Positions 8,485-14,992 of a DNA stretch of 22,653 nucleotides are shown in pieces. The stretch's first letter is position 1. Each line of letters begins with the position of its first letter. The notes below the pieces were generated by a model. That model searched no databases. It was not told the origin of the DNA and saw only the letters and a program-made list of their open reading frames with translations. Made by a program: the position numbers and the translations under genes. The stretch lies in NCBI GenBank assembly GCA_964634685.1, contig CAZWLD010000038.1, positions 1-22,653 on the forward strand, given 5' to 3'. The DNA is from CAZWLD01 sp964634685. Lineage in GTDB: Bacteria; Bacillota_I; Bacilli_A; Acholeplasmatales; JAEDCM01.

Positions 8485-9274
8485 AAGGCTAAAGATTCTC
8501 GATTATTGTCTTTTATCCATCTATGATTTTTTGCTTATTGCCTTGGCTCTCTCCCTCTTTTTGATTCAGATTTATAATATAATTGGCATCATCGGACCTT
8601 TAGTTATTGCGATATTACTTATCATTACTTCCTTTTTTCGCGCCAAGCTTTCAAGGGATTTTAAAAAAAATATTCTTACCTCCCTTTTATCTGATCAATT
8701 CCTTAATACGACCTATTCACCAACTGTCGAAAACGACAAAGGCACAATCGATTTAAGTCATATCTTCAACAATGATAAACTAAATATTAAATCGGAGGAT
8801 TTAATCACAGGAAGCTACCATGATATCAAATTTGAAAGTTTTGATTCCATCATCAATAAAACCATTGGTTCTGGCTTTGAAAAGGAATTAATAACGGTTT
8901 TTGAAGGTCGCGTCATCTTTATCGATTATCCAAATGATTTTTTTAGTATTGTAAGAGAAAAGGATGAGGAGGATTTATTTGGTCATCTTGAATATCCATT
9001 AATTAAGACAAACAATCAAGAATTTGATGATAAATTTAGCTTGTATGGTGATTTATTAAATGATGATTTATTATCTACCATTCATACTCTCGAGGAAAGC
9101 TTTCAGGGTGAATTTTGTATTGCCTTTAACGAATTAGGAATTTTCATTTTAAAATCTGATTTCTTTAATGGCTTTGAAATTGATGATACGACCTCAATTG
9201 ATTTAATAAGAAAGGAATTTGAGGATGAAATGGCTTTTATTGTCAAGGCCATTCGTCTTCTTTGCTTAAAATAA
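8468..9274 (+). CDS. Two-TM membrane protein, DUF3137-like, copy 3
   Basis: A 268-aa protein whose start lies inside the end of copy 2 (17-base overlap), with GAGGTGAG as ribosome site. Two hydrophobic helices lie at about residues 12-33 and 36-56. The soluble part repeats the landmarks of copies 1 and 2: FKKNILTSLL, LITGSYHDIKFESFD, VFEGRVIFI, FDDKFSLYGD and LGIFILK, ending in an IVKAIRLL tail comparable to IVKIIDKL in copy 1. Asp and Glu are abundant in the soluble half. It is the last gene of the rnhC operon and is followed by a strong hairpin terminator. Function is unknown. Confidence 0.7.
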   Translation: MNQKFKRLKILDYCLLSIYDFLLIALALSLFLIQIYNIIGIIGPLVIAILLIITSFFRAKLSRDFKKNILTSLLSDQFLNTTYSPTVENDKGTIDLSHIFNNDKLNIKSEDLITGSYHDIKFESFDSIINKTIGSGFEKELITVFEGRVIFIDYPNDFFSIVREKDEEDLFGHLEYPLIKTNNQEFDDKFSLYGDLLNDDLLSTIHTLEESFQGEFCIAFNELGIFILKSDFFNGFEIDDTTSIDLIRKEFEDEMAFIVKAIRLLCLK

Positions 9275-9300
9275 AAGTCATGTAAGCGAGGGTAAAGTAA

Positions 9301-9348
9301 AACCTCATCCAAGAGTTAATAACTCAAGGGTGAGGTTGTTTTGTTATT
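9301..9348 (+). terminator. Intrinsic terminator of the rnhC-DUF3137-like operon
   Basis: AACCTCATCC pairs with GGGTGAGGTT (one G-U), enclosing a second perfect stem GAGTT/AACTC with loop AAT. The 3' side runs into GTTTTGTTATTT. The left flank GTAAAACC gives a modest T-run on the minus strand too, so it may also stop minus-strand transcripts coming from MATE. Confidence 0.8.
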
Positions 9349-9457
9349 TAATATTGAGCTTTGTAGCAGATATTTTTTCATTAGCATATTCTACAAAATC
9401 TTTAGTTACTAGTTTTTTTATCGAATTAATTAAGTTATTTGAAAAAGCTATATAACA
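9344..9457 (-). pseudogene. Unrecognised short coding remnant
   Basis: Minus-strand open stretch of 37 codons that begins and ends at stops, with no start codon or ribosome site. The translation includes NLINSIKKLVTKDFVEYANE and ends TKLNIK. It reads like the C-terminal end of some protein, but I do not recognise the family. It lies just downstream of the DUF1016-like remnant and could be part of the same dead gene or of another. Confidence 0.3.
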
Positions 9458-9554
9458 TTAATTACTCAACACAGGAGGAGCAGTATTTTCACTTTTTATT
9501 TTAGTTTTACTATTTCATCTTCTATTCTTATTTAACTTTGAACACGCTCTTTTA

Positions 9555-9793
9555 CTAAAGAGCATACCAATTTCTTGCTTCAACATCAGATACTTGTGGC
9601 AATTTTACATAGTGTGTCCAGCTTAATAAAGAATTTGCATTCACTGTGTGCAAAATGTTTGGAAATGAATTGTAAAAATCAATAAAGTAGTAGATGTTTC
9701 TTGTTTCAAAACCAGTTCCATATTTTTGAGTTAGTTTTTGTGATAATTCTTTTATTACCGACTTTCCCTATTATTTTCAACTACTTTTTCTAT
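9555..9793 (-). pseudogene. Decayed DUF1016 (YhcG-type) N-terminal domain fragment
   Basis: Read on the minus strand, 9793 to about 9758 gives IEKVVENNRESR and a stop. After a one-base frame change, 9758-9555 is open for 67 codons: VIKELSQKLTQKYGTGFETR, then NIYYFIDFYNSFPNILHTV, then LLSWTHYVKLPQVSDVEARN and WYAL before TAG. This follows the DUF1016 N-terminal pattern (LS..L...fG.GFs.rNl..m..fy..fp, then LsWtHy..Ll.v.d..aR.fY). Another frame shift would continue as SLVKERVQS, like the usual IKERWS segment. There is no start, frames are broken, and the C-terminal PD-(D/E)XK nuclease half is not visible. YhcG-type proteins are linked to restriction or mobile loci, so this is probably the relic of an accessory gene. 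The surrounding 9349-9835 holds no intact gene. Confidence 0.7.
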
Positions 9794-9835
9794 TATACTT
9801 TAATGTCATTTTATAGAAATCCCTTATTAAAGTAC

Positions 9836-11212
9836 CTAATTAGTGCTTTTATTATATCCAGATATTTTTTTCCATCTTCCACTTAAAACCATTAAAACCG
9901 AAATCAAGGCGCCGATAAACCAACCAATTGGCCAAGCGTAGAAAACACCCTGATAACCAAAATTAGATCCTAAAACATACGCAAAAACAACACGGAAAAC
10001 AAGATCAATTGAGGTCCCTAGGGTAAAGCCTAGCATATCAGCTGAGCCCTTTAATAACCCATCAAAGGGAATCTTTATAACCATCAAAATAAAGAAAGGC
10101 ACAACACATGAAATAAATTTCGTTCCGGAATTAATGATTTCACTTACTTCACCCACCGAAGCTTCATTTATAAATATGAGAACACAAAATTCCTTAAAGG
10201 GATAAATTACAATTGTTGCTAAGATACAAAAGGCAAGACTTAAAATGAGAGCTGTTAGATACCCAAATTTAATGCGTTCGTACCTCTTCGCTCCAATATT
10301 TTGGGAGACAAAGCTTGATAAAGCATTACATAAAACAGTAAAAATATTAATGGCAATATAGCATATTTTATAGGCTGCGCTATAGCCACCGGCCACATTA
10401 TTTCCCCCAAAATGGGTTAAAATGCTGACGACTAAAACGCCACCGATGGAAATAAACAAGCCTTGTAATATCGATGGTATTGAGATAACAGATATTTCTT
10501 TGACTAAGGATTTATTAAAAGTAGTTTTTTCATCATCAATTTTTGTAATTTCTTTTTTTAAAATAACAAAGGATAATATCGCTGCCACCCCATAGGACAG
10601 GATCGTCCCTAAGGCGAGTCCATTGGCCTTCATATGAAAAACTTTAATAAATAAAATATCCAAAAAAACATTCAAAATTGTTGAGAATATTAGGAAATAT
10701 AAGGGAGTTTTACTATTTCCTAAGGCTTGAAAGATATACATCGAGAAATTATATAAAAAGACAAAAATAACGCCTATTATGTAAATTATCATGTAGCTTA
10801 AGCCTTCGTTATAACAGCCAACACCATCACTTACCTTGATCATATTTTTTAACAAAGGATTAATTATCAATAAGCCAATAATGGTGGTAATAACACTAAG
10901 GATAAGCATCATAATAAAGCCGGTATGAATTGCCTCCTTCATTCTATGATAATTCCTTGCGCCAAATAGCCGAGCTACGATAATCGAAACCCCAACACCA
11001 AAACCAACGGCAATGTCTAAAAAAATAACCGTAATCGGATAGATGATTCCAACCGCATTGAAGGAATCAAGATTCGTAATTAGATTTCCGGCAATAAAAT
11101 TATCCGCCAAATTATATAATTGCTGGATTGTAACACTTAAAATCATCGGAAGAGCAAAGCACAATAAAACCAAAAAGGTCTTTCCTTCCGTCATATTTTT
11201 TACTTTCACCAT
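9836..11212 (-). CDS. MATE-family multidrug / cation antiporter
   Basis: Polytopic inner-membrane exporter of 458 aa with about 12 hydrophobic helices in two repeated halves, the usual MATE size and layout. The N-terminal segment FALPMILSVTIQQLYNLADN and AVGIIYPITVIF, with GVGVSIIVARLFGARN (about residues 73-88), are family signatures. The second half repeats the pattern with SIPSILQGLFISIGGVLVVS and SSFVSQNIGAKRYERIK. Closest in style to the NorM/DinF-like group of Bacillota that includes MepA. The substrate is not predictable. It is a single gene with its own promoter, and its ATG is preceded by AAGGTGAT. Downstream there is no hairpin before the pseudogene stretch. Confidence 0.93.
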   Translation of the reverse strand: MVKVKNMTEGKTFLVLLCFALPMILSVTIQQLYNLADNFIAGNLITNLDSFNAVGIIYPITVIFLDIAVGFGVGVSIIVARLFGARNYHRMKEAIHTGFIMMLILSVITTIIGLLIINPLLKNMIKVSDGVGCYNEGLSYMIIYIIGVIFVFLYNFSMYIFQALGNSKTPLYFLIFSTILNVFLDILFIKVFHMKANGLALGTILSYGVAAILSFVILKKEITKIDDEKTTFNKSLVKEISVISIPSILQGLFISIGGVLVVSILTHFGGNNVAGGYSAAYKICYIAINIFTVLCNALSSFVSQNIGAKRYERIKFGYLTALILSLAFCILATIVIYPFKEFCVLIFINEASVGEVSEIINSGTKFISCVVPFFILMVIKIPFDGLLKGSADMLGFTLGTSIDLVFRVVFAYVLGSNFGYQGVFYAWPIGWFIGALISVLMVLSGRWKKISGYNKSTN

Positions 11213-11226
11213 AAATCACCTTAATA

Positions 11227-11235
11227 ATAATAGCA
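11227..11235 (-). promoter_or_regulatory. Extended -10 promoter of the MATE gene
   Basis: TGCTATTAT on the minus strand matches TGnTATnAT and ends 14 bases before the ATG. Initiation would fall near 11220, at the AAGGTGAT ribosome site, giving a leader of about 8-10 bases. Confidence 0.5.
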
Positions 11236-11268
11236 CTATTTATAGATAAAAAAAAGAATATTTTAAGT

Positions 11269-11295
11269 AAAAAAAGTATTCAATTTCCTGAATAC
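11269..11295 (-). terminator. Intrinsic terminator after the CoA-binding protein gene
   Basis: On the minus strand GTATTCA and TGAATAC form a 7-bp stem around the loop GGAAAT, followed by TTTTTTT. It begins directly after the stop codon and separates this unit from the MATE gene. Confidence 0.85.
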
Positions 11296-11643
11296 TCATT
11301 TATATAGTCTTAAGCCAACCAAAACACAGCCCTCAAGGTAGGGAATACCCTTTTCTTCTAATAATTCTTTTATTTCTTTACTTTCGGCGCCAGGTTGAAT
11401 TAATACACCCTTGAAATTAAAGGATGAATTTATTAGTAAATCATAGCCCTTTTTTGGATTGATACATAAATCAACGATATCACCATTAGCCTCATCAAGC
11501 GTTGGTAATTCCTTGCCAACACACATAACTTGATAACCATGCTTTATTAGCTCATGCTTGATTTTATAGGCATATTTTTCTTCGTTTATGGTATCACCAA
11601 CGACAATAAAGTGTTGATAATCCATCATTTCTTTAAGCTCCAT
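11296..11643 (-). CDS. Small CoA-binding (YccU-type Rossmann) protein
   Basis: A 115-aa single-domain protein of the CoA_binding/YccU type. These bind CoA or a related nucleotide; the cellular role is not established. The N-terminus HFIVVGDTINEEKYAYKI and GYQVMCVGKELPTL match the glycine-rich nucleotide-binding start (V.G.S...k..y.i...L...GY.v..V.p). The end, VLIQPGAESKEIKELLEEKG then IPYLEGC, matches the W.Q.G..n.ea...a...Gi..v.drC tail. The reading frame is open a further 25 codons upstream, but that part lies inside the regulator gene and is hydrophobic. The ATG at 11643 overlaps the upstream TAA (TAATG), has GGTGGTGAG before it and gives the family length, so it is preferred. Confidence 0.8.
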   Translation of the reverse strand: MELKEMMDYQHFIVVGDTINEEKYAYKIKHELIKHGYQVMCVGKELPTLDEANGDIVDLCINPKKGYDLLINSSFNFKGVLIQPGAESKEIKELLEEKGIPYLEGCVLVGLRLYK

Positions 11644-12158
11644 TATCTCACCACCGAATAATAAACAGGAATTGTAAAAAATAATAACCAGGTTGGATGC
11701 CAAATGTCGTTGACACACCCTAAATATAAATAAATCAATGTAATTAAAACGGGAAAGGCAAAGGCTTTATTGCTCTTTTTCGGAATGAAAAAGCAATCAA
11801 TTGTATAATACAAAGGAATAGTCAAAAACAAAAGCCAAGCCGGATGCCAAAGGCTGTTATTGAAGCCTAAAAATAAATAAACGGCCACAACGACAATTGG
11901 ATAAGGAAAACGACGATAAAAATCATAAAATCCATTATGCTTATCATCACTTCTTTGATAATTTGGATCATCATATAAATCACGAGCATCTACCCCGAAA
12001 ATATCACATAGCTTTATAACCTCATCGCTATTCGGCTCAGTATCGTTATTCTCCCAGCGTTCAATTGTTCTTGAATTAACACTCATTTCCTGTGCAAGCT
12101 CCGCAATTGTCATATTACATCTTTTTCGAAGATGCTTAATATTATTTCCATTAATCAT
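11643..12158 (-). CDS. XRE-type HTH regulator with duplicated membrane segment
   Basis: A 171-aa protein. Residues about 5-60 form a Cro/CI-type helix-turn-helix: IKHLRKRCNMTIAELAQEMS, VNSRTIERWENNDTEPNSDE, then VIKLCDIFGVDARDLY. After a basic linker, two similar hydrophobic segments of about 33 aa follow, near residues 92-124 and 137-170. Each has a YLxLG turn, N-x-x-WHP-x-WLLF and TIPxYY. The protein is therefore probably a membrane-tethered DNA-binding regulator. It is cotranscribed with the small CoA-binding protein through a TAATG overlap. The promoter and a flanking inverted repeat lie just upstream, so autoregulation is plausible. The signal it responds to is unknown. Confidence 0.85.
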   Translation of the reverse strand: MINGNNIKHLRKRCNMTIAELAQEMSVNSRTIERWENNDTEPNSDEVIKLCDIFGVDARDLYDDPNYQRSDDKHNGFYDFYRRFPYPIVVVAVYLFLGFNNSLWHPAWLLFLTIPLYYTIDCFFIPKKSNKAFAFPVLITLIYLYLGCVNDIWHPTWLLFFTIPVYYSVVR

Positions 12159-12173
12159 AAAAAATCACGTCCT

Positions 12174-12230
12174 CTTCACATTATGTATTCTATCATATTA
12201 GAATTAAATTATTATGAAAATTATGTGAAG
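12174..12230. repeat. Inverted 8-bp arms flanking the regulator promoter
   Basis: CTTCACAT (12174-12181) and ATGTGAAG (12223-12230) are perfect inverted copies 49 bases apart. Extending each arm inward gives 10 of 11 matches (CTTCACATTAT against CTTCACATAAT). One arm covers the predicted transcription start and the other lies about 45 bases upstream of it. This is a candidate operator pair for the XRE-type protein; function is inferred. Confidence 0.4.
12187..12195 (-). promoter_or_regulatory. Extended -10 promoter of the XRE regulator unit
   Basis: TGATAGAAT on the minus strand is an extended -10, identical to the one before the AlbA_2 gene. It is 28 bases upstream of the ATG. Initiation near 12180 would give a leader of about 20 bases containing GAGGACGTGAT as ribosome site. 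Confidence 0.5.
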
Positions 12231-12243
12231 AAAATATAGAAAT

Positions 12244-12684
12244 TTATTTCACAACAAAATCCGTCCACAAAACATGGTTATATTCCATAATATCCTCTGA
12301 TTTTCGCATTCCGAGCTTTTCGTAAAAAGGAATTGCATTATGGTTAGCGCATAAATAAATGGCAATATCCTTTTCTCCTCCGGCATATTCGTGCGCCTTT
12401 TTAATCAAGGTCTTTCCGATTCCTTGACGCTCATAATCACGGTCGACACCTAAATCAGTTATAAACATCCAATAGGAAAAATCGGTTATTGCAAATAAAA
12501 CACCGACAATATCATTATTATCGTTTCGAGCAATTAAGCTAATCGAAACGTTTGAAACCAATCTCTCAATTCGTTCGAAAAAGCGCTCCTTAGGGTATTG
12601 GCTCCCCAAATCCGTTTTTTTCAAAAAATCAATATATTCTTCTTTACTTATTTTTTCAAAATTATATGAAATCAAAAAAGCCAT
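12244..12684 (-). CDS. GNAT-family N-acetyltransferase
   Basis: Acetyl-CoA-dependent transferase of about 146 aa, substrate unknown. The central motif A, LGVDRDYERQGIGKTLIKKA (about residues 79-98), carries the R/Q-x-x-G-x-G/A acetyl-CoA pyrophosphate loop. The following IAIYLCANHNAIPFYEKLGM strand-turn is the usual motif B region with the N..A..FYEKLGF pattern. The ATG at 12684 directly abuts AGGAG with no spacing. The in-frame TTG at 12675 (Leu4) lies 9 bases from GGAG and is the better-spaced start, giving 143 aa. The gene has its own promoter just after the pyr operon terminator and no clear terminator of its own before the regulator promoter. Confidence 0.88.
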   Translation of the reverse strand: MAFLISYNFEKISKEEYIDFLKKTDLGSQYPKERFFERIERLVSNVSISLIARNDNNDIVGVLFAITDFSYWMFITDLGVDRDYERQGIGKTLIKKAHEYAGGEKDIAIYLCANHNAIPFYEKLGMRKSEDIMEYNHVLWTDFVVK

Positions 12685-12696
12685 CTCCTAATATAA

Positions 12697-12725
12697 AGTA
12701 TATATTATTTAAAGCATTTAAACAA
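12697..12725 (-). promoter_or_regulatory. Promoter of the GNAT gene (-35 TTGTTT, -10 TATACT)
   Basis: On the minus strand TTGTTT (12725-12720) and TATACT (12702-12697) are separated by 17 bases. Initiation around 12690 falls at the start of AGGAG, again giving a leader of only 6-15 bases depending on the start codon used. Confidence 0.55.
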
Positions 12726-12727
12726 GG

Positions 12728-12756
12728 GAAAAAAAACTGTTCAATAAATGAACAGT
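12728..12756 (-). terminator. Intrinsic terminator of the pyr operon
   Basis: Just after pyrE, ACTGTTCA and TGAACAGT form a perfect 8-bp stem with a 5-base loop, followed by a run of eight or nine T on the minus strand. It closes the operon and separates it from the GNAT gene. Confidence 0.88.
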
Positions 12757-12761
12757 CAATG

Positions 12762-13382
12762 CTATTTTCGCCATTCTCTTGGAGCCTTGCGCCACTCTAA
12801 AACATCGCTTAAATCTTCCTTGTCGATGTAATTTAATTCACTCGCAATTTGGACTAATTCATTAAAATTAGCTAAGGAATAATAAGGGACTCCAACTTTA
12901 TCAAAGGCTTCCTTAGCCTCTTGGAAGCCATAGGAAAAGATGGAAACACAGCCTAAAACCTCTAAATTTGCTTCCTGTAGGGCTTTTATTACTTCAATTG
13001 AGGACTTACCTGTTGAAATTAAATCTTCAATTACAACAACCTTATTTCCTTCCTCATAATGACCTTCGATTTGATTATTGCGGCCATGATCCTTGCTTGA
13101 GGAACGAACATAGCCCATTGGTAAATTTAAATATTCACTTACATAAGCCGCATGCGGAATTCCGGCGGTTGCAGTTCCCATAAGGATTTCCGCATTAGAA
13201 AATTTTTCACTAACTAATTTAGCTAAAGCCATTTCAATTTCATGTCTAATTTCTGGATACGATAAAATCAAACGGTTATCGCAATAGATTGGAGAAATAA
13301 TTCCACTTGCCCAGGTAAATGGCTTCTTTGGACTTAAAAAAACAGCCTTAATTTCTAATAATCTTTCTTCAACTTTACTCAT
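12762..13382 (-). CDS. pyrE: Orotate phosphoribosyltransferase
   Basis: Transfers orotate to PRPP to make OMP, step 5 of UMP synthesis (206 aa, family usual 200-215). The PRPP-binding loop is VVVIEDLISTGKSS (about residues 115-128). Earlier signatures are PFTWASGIISPIYCDNR (about residues 20-36) and MGTATAGIPHA. A basic KDHGR stretch with Lys and His near residues 97-101 corresponds to the flexible catalytic loop. It overlaps pyrF by 8 bases. AGGAA abuts the ATG directly, with no better start visible, so it probably depends on translation of pyrF. It is the last gene of the operon, before a terminator. Confidence 0.96.
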   Translation of the reverse strand: MSKVEERLLEIKAVFLSPKKPFTWASGIISPIYCDNRLILSYPEIRHEIEMALAKLVSEKFSNAEILMGTATAGIPHAAYVSEYLNLPMGYVRSSSKDHGRNNQIEGHYEEGNKVVVIEDLISTGKSSIEVIKALQEANLEVLGCVSIFSYGFQEAKEAFDKVGVPYYSLANFNELVQIASELNYIDKEDLSDVLEWRKAPREWRK

Positions 13383-14073
13383 TTCCTAAAAATTCCTTTC
13401 TAATTTCTTGATAAGCTAAAACAGGATTTTCACTTTGGGTGATTGGGCGACCGACAACGATATAATCGGACCCAATTTCCTTGGCCATTTTTGGCGTTGT
13501 AATTCTTTCTTGGTCATCCTTTTTGCTTGAGGCAAGTCTAATTCCTGGAGTAACAGCTAAAAATTCCTTACCACAAGCCTCCTTGACTGCTTGAGCCTCA
13601 AGAGGTGAACAAACAACACCATCAAGGCCACATTCGCAAGCTATTTTTGCATAGTTGACAACGGAATCAATAACCAAACCCGGAATATGCTGCTCGTTGT
13701 TCATCATTTCTTGATTTGTTGATGTAAGCTGCGTTACGGCAATTAATAAAGGTGCTTTTCTTCCTTCGCTTCCTTCTGCTAATCCTTCCTTGGCCGCTAT
13801 CATCATTTTACTTCCGCCAGCCGCATGAAGATTAACCATATCGACACCTAATAAAGCTAAATTCTTCATCGCCTTTTTAACCGTATTTGGAATATCATGA
13901 AGCTTCAAATCAAGGAAAATATAATGTCCTCTTTTTTTAATCTCCTTAATTATTTCTAATCCAGCACCATAAAATAATTCCATTCCAACCTTAACATAAA
14001 GCTTTTCATCAAATTGATCTAAAAACTTCAAGGTTGTGTCCATATCTTTAAAATCTAAAGCAATAATAACCAT
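13375..14073 (-). CDS. pyrF: Orotidine-5'-phosphate decarboxylase
   Basis: Decarboxylates OMP to UMP, the last step of de novo pyrimidine synthesis (232 aa, TIM barrel). IIALDFKD at the N-terminus carries the first Asp, KVGMELFYGAG the substrate Lys, and FLDLKLHDIPNTV the catalytic D-x-K-x-x-D tetrad. Near the C-terminus VTPGIRL and IVVGRPIT form the phosphate-binding part. The frame is open 13 codons further upstream, but the ATG at 14073 starts the conserved MVIIALDF and has AAGGAG 7 bases upstream, so the longer form is rejected. It begins 4 bases after the pyrD stop. Confidence 0.96.
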   Translation of the reverse strand: MVIIALDFKDMDTTLKFLDQFDEKLYVKVGMELFYGAGLEIIKEIKKRGHYIFLDLKLHDIPNTVKKAMKNLALLGVDMVNLHAAGGSKMMIAAKEGLAEGSEGRKAPLLIAVTQLTSTNQEMMNNEQHIPGLVIDSVVNYAKIACECGLDGVVCSPLEAQAVKEACGKEFLAVTPGIRLASSKKDDQERITTPKMAKEIGSDYIVVGRPITQSENPVLAYQEIRKEFLGNE

Positions 14074-14077
14074 AATT

Positions 14078-14992
14078 TTACTCCTTCCTATGTGCATATC
14101 CAATGCAATCATTTATATCTTGAAAGCCATATTCTTCTAAAACACGTGGCAAATCCTCAATTATTTCCTTACAAACATAAGGATTAATTAAATTGGCTGT
14201 ACCGACGCCTAAAGCACTAGCGCCGGCCATTAGAAATTCCAAGCAATCGTAGGCATTCATAATGCCCCCCATGCCAATTATCGGAATTTTAACCGCCTCA
14301 TATACGTCATAAATCATCCTAATCGCCACTGGCTTGATGGAAGGACCGCTAAAGCCTCCCTTTTTATTGGCTAAAACAGGACGGCCACTCTTTAAATCAA
14401 TTCGCATTCCAAGAAGCGTATTAATCAAGGATAGACCATCAGCGCCACCCCTTTCGGCCGCCTTAGCCATTTCAACAATATCCGTTACATTAGGACTTAG
14501 CTTAACATAAACCGGAACGCTTGAGACTTCCTTTACTCTTTTGGTAATTTCGTAAACTACCGAGCTTGAAGCACCAAAAGGAATCCCACCGCCATGAACA
14601 TTTGGGCAGCTAATATTTAATTCAAGGGCACAAACATTTGGGGCTTTACTAATTTCTTCTGCGACTTGGCAATATTCATCAATGGTATCACCACAAATAT
14701 TCGCAATGACCGGCAAATCAAATTGTTCTAAATATGGAAGCTTTTCCTTTAAAACAACCTCGAGCCCTGGGTTTTCCAAGCCAATTGAATTAAGCATACC
14801 ACCATAGGTTTCACTAACACGTGGCGTTTTATTTCCGGATTTAGGCTTAATACTGGTAGCCTTGATCATAATTGAGCCTAAAATATTCAAATCATAAATT
14901 TGTGATAGCTCATAGCCAAAGCCAGCGGTACCGCTAGCCGGAATAATCGGGTTTTTTAAATCAAGCCCGGGCAATTTAACCTTTAAATTCAC
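14078..14992 (-). CDS. pyrD: Dihydroorotate dehydrogenase, class 1B catalytic subunit
   Basis: FMN-containing subunit oxidising dihydroorotate to orotate, with electrons passing through PyrK to NAD (304 aa). IIPASGTAGFGYE and KATSIKPKSGNKTPRV form the FMN/substrate entry. LNISCPNV holds the class 1 catalytic cysteine (about Cys129), where class 2 enzymes have Ser. YVKLSPNVTD, GLSLINT, SGPSIKPVAIRM and IPIIGMGGI follow in family order. The start is GTG at 14992. It overlaps the pyrK TGA by 4 bases (GTGA), has GGGGG 7 bases upstream and begins at VNLKVKLPGLDLKNP, the family N-terminus. The 15-codon longer version from 15037 runs inside pyrK. Confidence 0.96.
   Translation of the reverse strand: MNLKVKLPGLDLKNPIIPASGTAGFGYELSQIYDLNILGSIMIKATSIKPKSGNKTPRVSETYGGMLNSIGLENPGLEVVLKEKLPYLEQFDLPVIANICGDTIDEYCQVAEEISKAPNVCALELNISCPNVHGGGIPFGASSSVVYEITKRVKEVSSVPVYVKLSPNVTDIVEMAKAAERGGADGLSLINTLLGMRIDLKSGRPVLANKKGGFSGPSIKPVAIRMIYDVYEAVKIPIIGMGGIMNAYDCLEFLMAGASALGVGTANLINPYVCKEIIEDLPRVLEEYGFQDINDCIGYAHRKE

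Noticed and set aside
9280..9292. CATGTAAGCGAGG as a second cre-like site
   Set aside because: Only the left half matches; there is no dyad and it lies just after a stop codon, beside a terminator.
9701..9886. Plus-strand open frame of 61 codons in the gap before MATE
   Set aside because: Hydrophobic AT-rich translation, no family likeness, and it is antisense to the DUF1016-like remnant and the MATE 3' end.
11644..11718. Longer CoA-binding protein beginning MCQRHLASN
   Set aside because: The extra 25 residues overlap the regulator's membrane segment in another frame; ATG 11643 has coupling (TAATG) and the family length.
14074..14112. Longer PyrF starting at 14112
   Set aside because: The 13 extra codons overlap pyrD and lie before the conserved MVIIALDF start, which has its own AAGGAG.
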